Source of the DNA: an uncultured Bacillota bacterium
Lineage (GTDB): Bacteria; Bacillota_I; Bacilli_A; RF39; UBA660
Reading direction: 5' to 3'
Length of the DNA stretch: 8,014 nucleotides
NCBI GenBank assembly: GCA_947383065.1
Contig: CANDCB010000036.1
Coordinates: 1 to 8,014, forward strand
This document shows, piece after piece, positions 6,088 to 8,014 of the stretch. The first letter of the stretch is position 1. Each line of letters begins with the position of its first letter. A model generated the notes under the pieces. That model saw nothing but the letters and a program-made list of their open reading frames with translations, had not been told where the DNA came from and made no database searches. The position numbers and the translations under genes are program-made.

Positions 6088-7617
6088 TTGATAACTAATT
6101 TAAAAAATATATTAGCAGATATTGTTGAAGAAACATTATATAAAAGTAAAACTTTAACTAAAGAGCAAAAAAATAATCTAAAAATAATAAAAGATTACTT
6201 AAAAAAAAGTGAAAATATTATTGAAGATATAAGAACATTAATAAGTCTTCGTAACAATGAGACATATTTTGCTTATGATACATATATTAAAGATTTTTTT
6301 ATAACAAGTTCTGTAGAAACAAAAATGGAAGTTTTAAAAAATTCTCTTGATTATGAAGATATTATAAAAAATTCTCAAATATTTATTGATATATGGAGAT
6401 CTCTTAATATTATGGATAAAGAAAAATATCTTTTTAGTAAAAAATATTTTTCAGATATAGATGTTTTACTAATTAATGATTCTATTGCTTCAACAGGAAA
6501 TTTTAAAGAGAATATTATTCTAAATGAAATTTTAAATAATAAAGATATAAGAAAAAAAGTTCCTTCTTTTTCTATAAAAATAAATTATTCTTATCATTTA
6601 TTAGCACTAATTAATTTAAATGATTATAATATGTGTAATATTTTAACTCCAGAATCTTATACAAAATTAGTTTTAAAGAAATGTAAAACATTTGATGAAT
6701 TTGTAAATCTTTTTAATGATAATAAAAAAATTTTTAATTTAATTTCAAATAATTCATTAATATTTAATAGTAAAGATAATGAGGCAATATATAATTTTAT
6801 TTTAGAAAATCCTAATTTTATTAGTAAATTTAATAATAAATATTTACAACTTTTTGGACTAAAAGAAATTAATCAAATTAATAAATTAGATAATTTAGAT
6901 AGCAGTGCACGAAGTACTATTACATCTTTACTATATAAATTTAACGAAAATTTAGCAGATACTTACTTTAGTGAAGAAAATCTAAAGAAATGTGCCAAAC
7001 ATAGTATTGTGGTTTATCCTTTTGATAATATAAGTAAAGAACTTTGTACTAAGATATTTAATACTTACCCATTATTTAATCGTTTTATTGATACTATTAT
7101 AGTAGAAGCTATTAATAATAATTTTTTAGAAGAAGATATTGTTAATATATTAAGAAATGATTCTTTTATTGATGATACAAGTTCTTATGCGATAGAACTT
7201 ATATTAAATAAATTGAGTTTTAAAGCAGCTTTTAATATGCTTCAAAGAAAGAATATTCTTAATAAAATTACTTGTTTAAATGTTAAGATAACTCAAAAAG
7301 ATACAATTTTTATAAAAGGTTTTTTAGATAGTCCTTCTTTAATTTTTAAGTCTTATCATAATATGGTTTATGAAATGCTTTTTCTTTTAGATACTGAAGA
7401 TATTATATATTATATTTCTTTACCTTATATTGTAGATAATTTAAGTAATTATGAAATTATAAATCTTATATCTGAAAAAGAAATAAAATTACAAGAAATT
7501 TTAAAGAATGAAGAAATTACTAATAAATTAAATGTTTCAGATATTATTTCTCTAATAAATAAAAAGTTTGAAATAACTATTGATTTAAATATTTTTGAAG
7601 ATAGAGATTTAATTTAA
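6088..7617 (+). CDS. Large helical protein of unknown function, N-terminal part (frame broken near 7610)
   Basis: I do not recognise this protein. The 509 residues read from the TTG start are very rich in N, K, I, L, D and E. They look wholly alpha-helical, with no signal peptide or clear membrane segment. Segments such as FDEFVNLFNDNKKIFNLI (202-219) and FILENPNFISKFNNKYLQLF (237-256) suggest paired helices of a HEAT- or ankyrin-like solenoid, but no regular repeat length can be fixed by eye. The gene is monocistronic with its own extended -10 promoter, after the sortase terminator. The frame closes at TAA 7615-7617, yet the -1 frame is open from 7605 to the window end and reads as a natural continuation. 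The full product is therefore probably longer than 640 residues, and the stop reflects a one-base deletion or sequence error. Base composition is extreme: one 60-base line (6721-6780) has only four G or C. Confidence 0.8.
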   Translation: MITNLKNILADIVEETLYKSKTLTKEQKNNLKIIKDYLKKSENIIEDIRTLISLRNNETYFAYDTYIKDFFITSSVETKMEVLKNSLDYEDIIKNSQIFIDIWRSLNIMDKEKYLFSKKYFSDIDVLLINDSIASTGNFKENIILNEILNNKDIRKKVPSFSIKINYSYHLLALINLNDYNMCNILTPESYTKLVLKKCKTFDEFVNLFNDNKKIFNLISNNSLIFNSKDNEAIYNFILENPNFISKFNNKYLQLFGLKEINQINKLDNLDSSARSTITSLLYKFNENLADTYFSEENLKKCAKHSIVVYPFDNISKELCTKIFNTYPLFNRFIDTIIVEAINNNFLEEDIVNILRNDSFIDDTSSYAIELILNKLSFKAAFNMLQRKNILNKITCLNVKITQKDTIFIKGFLDSPSLIFKSYHNMVYEMLFLLDTEDIIYYISLPYIVDNLSNYEIINLISEKEIKLQEILKNEEITNKLNVSDIISLINKKFEITIDLNIFEDRDLI

Positions 7618-8014
7618 CAGATGAACAATTATCAAAAATAAATTTTGATGAAGTAAATTACCTGTTTGAGACAATTAGGATGAAATCAATATTGTCAAAA
7701 CAAGAGTCAAAAATTACAGTAAGTAGTTATAAAGCAGTCTTAGCAAGTTATATTTTCTTTGGCTTAGAAGATACTTTAAAAATAGTAAATGAAGGCAATC
7801 AAAATATTACTTTAGATGAAGTTAAAAGTATCCAAAATCTTATTATTAATGAAAAAATATTATTATTTAAAGAAAATAATTCGGCTATATTTCAAAATAT
7901 GGCAAAAAAACTTATTAATATTTTAAAAGGAATACCTTTAACAAATGACATTCAAGAATTTGCAATGAAAATTAGAAAAAATGCCTATGTTGATAATATT
8001 ATTTATCTTATGTT
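7605..8014 (+). CDS. Continuation of the large helical protein in the -1 frame (partial, runs off the window)
   Basis: This frame is open for about 136 codons with no stop in very AT-rich DNA, which strongly suggests real coding sequence. It begins after a TAG at 7602-7604 and reads FNLTDEQLSKINFDEVNYLF, then continues through VSSYKAVLASYIFFGLEDTL and on to the right edge. The style is helical and charged like the preceding gene. No credible independent start exists: the first ATG (7680-7682) has an AGGA directly touching it and no properly spaced ribosome binding site. Restoring one base (for example a third A in the AA at 7611-7612) would join the frames as D-L-N-L-T-D-E-Q. I therefore treat it as the C-terminal part of the gene starting at 6088, in a disrupted or misread form. 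Function unknown. Confidence 0.72.

Noticed and set aside
7606..7617. Programmed -1 ribosomal frameshift site
   Set aside because: T-TTA-ATT does not satisfy the X-XXY-YYZ slippery pattern, and I saw no clear downstream hairpin; an indel is simpler.
1..8014. Alternative genetic code (TGA read as tryptophan)
   Set aside because: The sortase tryptophans are all TGG, and the genes have sensible starts and ends under the standard bacterial code.
1..8014. CRISPR arrays, tRNA or rRNA genes, insertion sequences
   Set aside because: No regularly spaced repeats, cloverleaf-like segments, transposase motifs or flanking inverted repeats were seen on either strand.

Overview
The window is very AT-rich bacterial DNA from a low-GC Gram-positive lineage, probably an uncultured gut member of the Bacilli (RF39/Erysipelotrichia-like). 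The grounds are strong purine-rich Shine-Dalgarno sites, sigma-A type promoters, a class B sortase with a cell-wall-anchored substrate (so a peptidoglycan wall), and a CotJC-type manganese catalase. Every tryptophan codon checked in the sortase gene is TGG and the reading frames close normally with TAA or TAG, so the standard bacterial code fits. The taxonomic placement is inference.

Layout, left to right: (1) the 3' end of a CotJC-like manganese catalase gene on the + strand (2-349). (2) A hairpin that can terminate transcription from both sides (348-375). (3) A two-gene operon on the - strand under a consensus promoter at 3262-3289. It encodes a 344-residue protein with a RelE/ParE-like C-terminal domain, overlapping by 8 bases a 605-residue helical protein with mTERF-like repeats. 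(4) A - strand gene for a secreted, cysteine-rich surface protein ending in a PPPTG sorting signal (3345-4271). (5) A divergent + strand gene for a class B sortase with a large cytoplasmic N-terminal extension (4404-5984). (6) A + strand gene for a large unrecognised helical protein (from 6088). Its frame closes at 7617, but the adjacent -1 frame stays open to the window end, which indicates a single-base frameshift.

The clearest functional unit is the divergent pair: the surface protein carries a PPPTG signal of the (S/P)PxTG type used by some clostridial class B sortases, and the neighbouring gene encodes such a sortase. Their predicted promoters interleave in the same roughly 35 bp. The least explained unit is the - strand operon, where a toxin-fold-like domain is translationally coupled to a large helical-repeat protein. 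No RNA genes, insertion sequences, CRISPR arrays or attachment sites were seen. There is no stretch over 300 bases without coding sequence.
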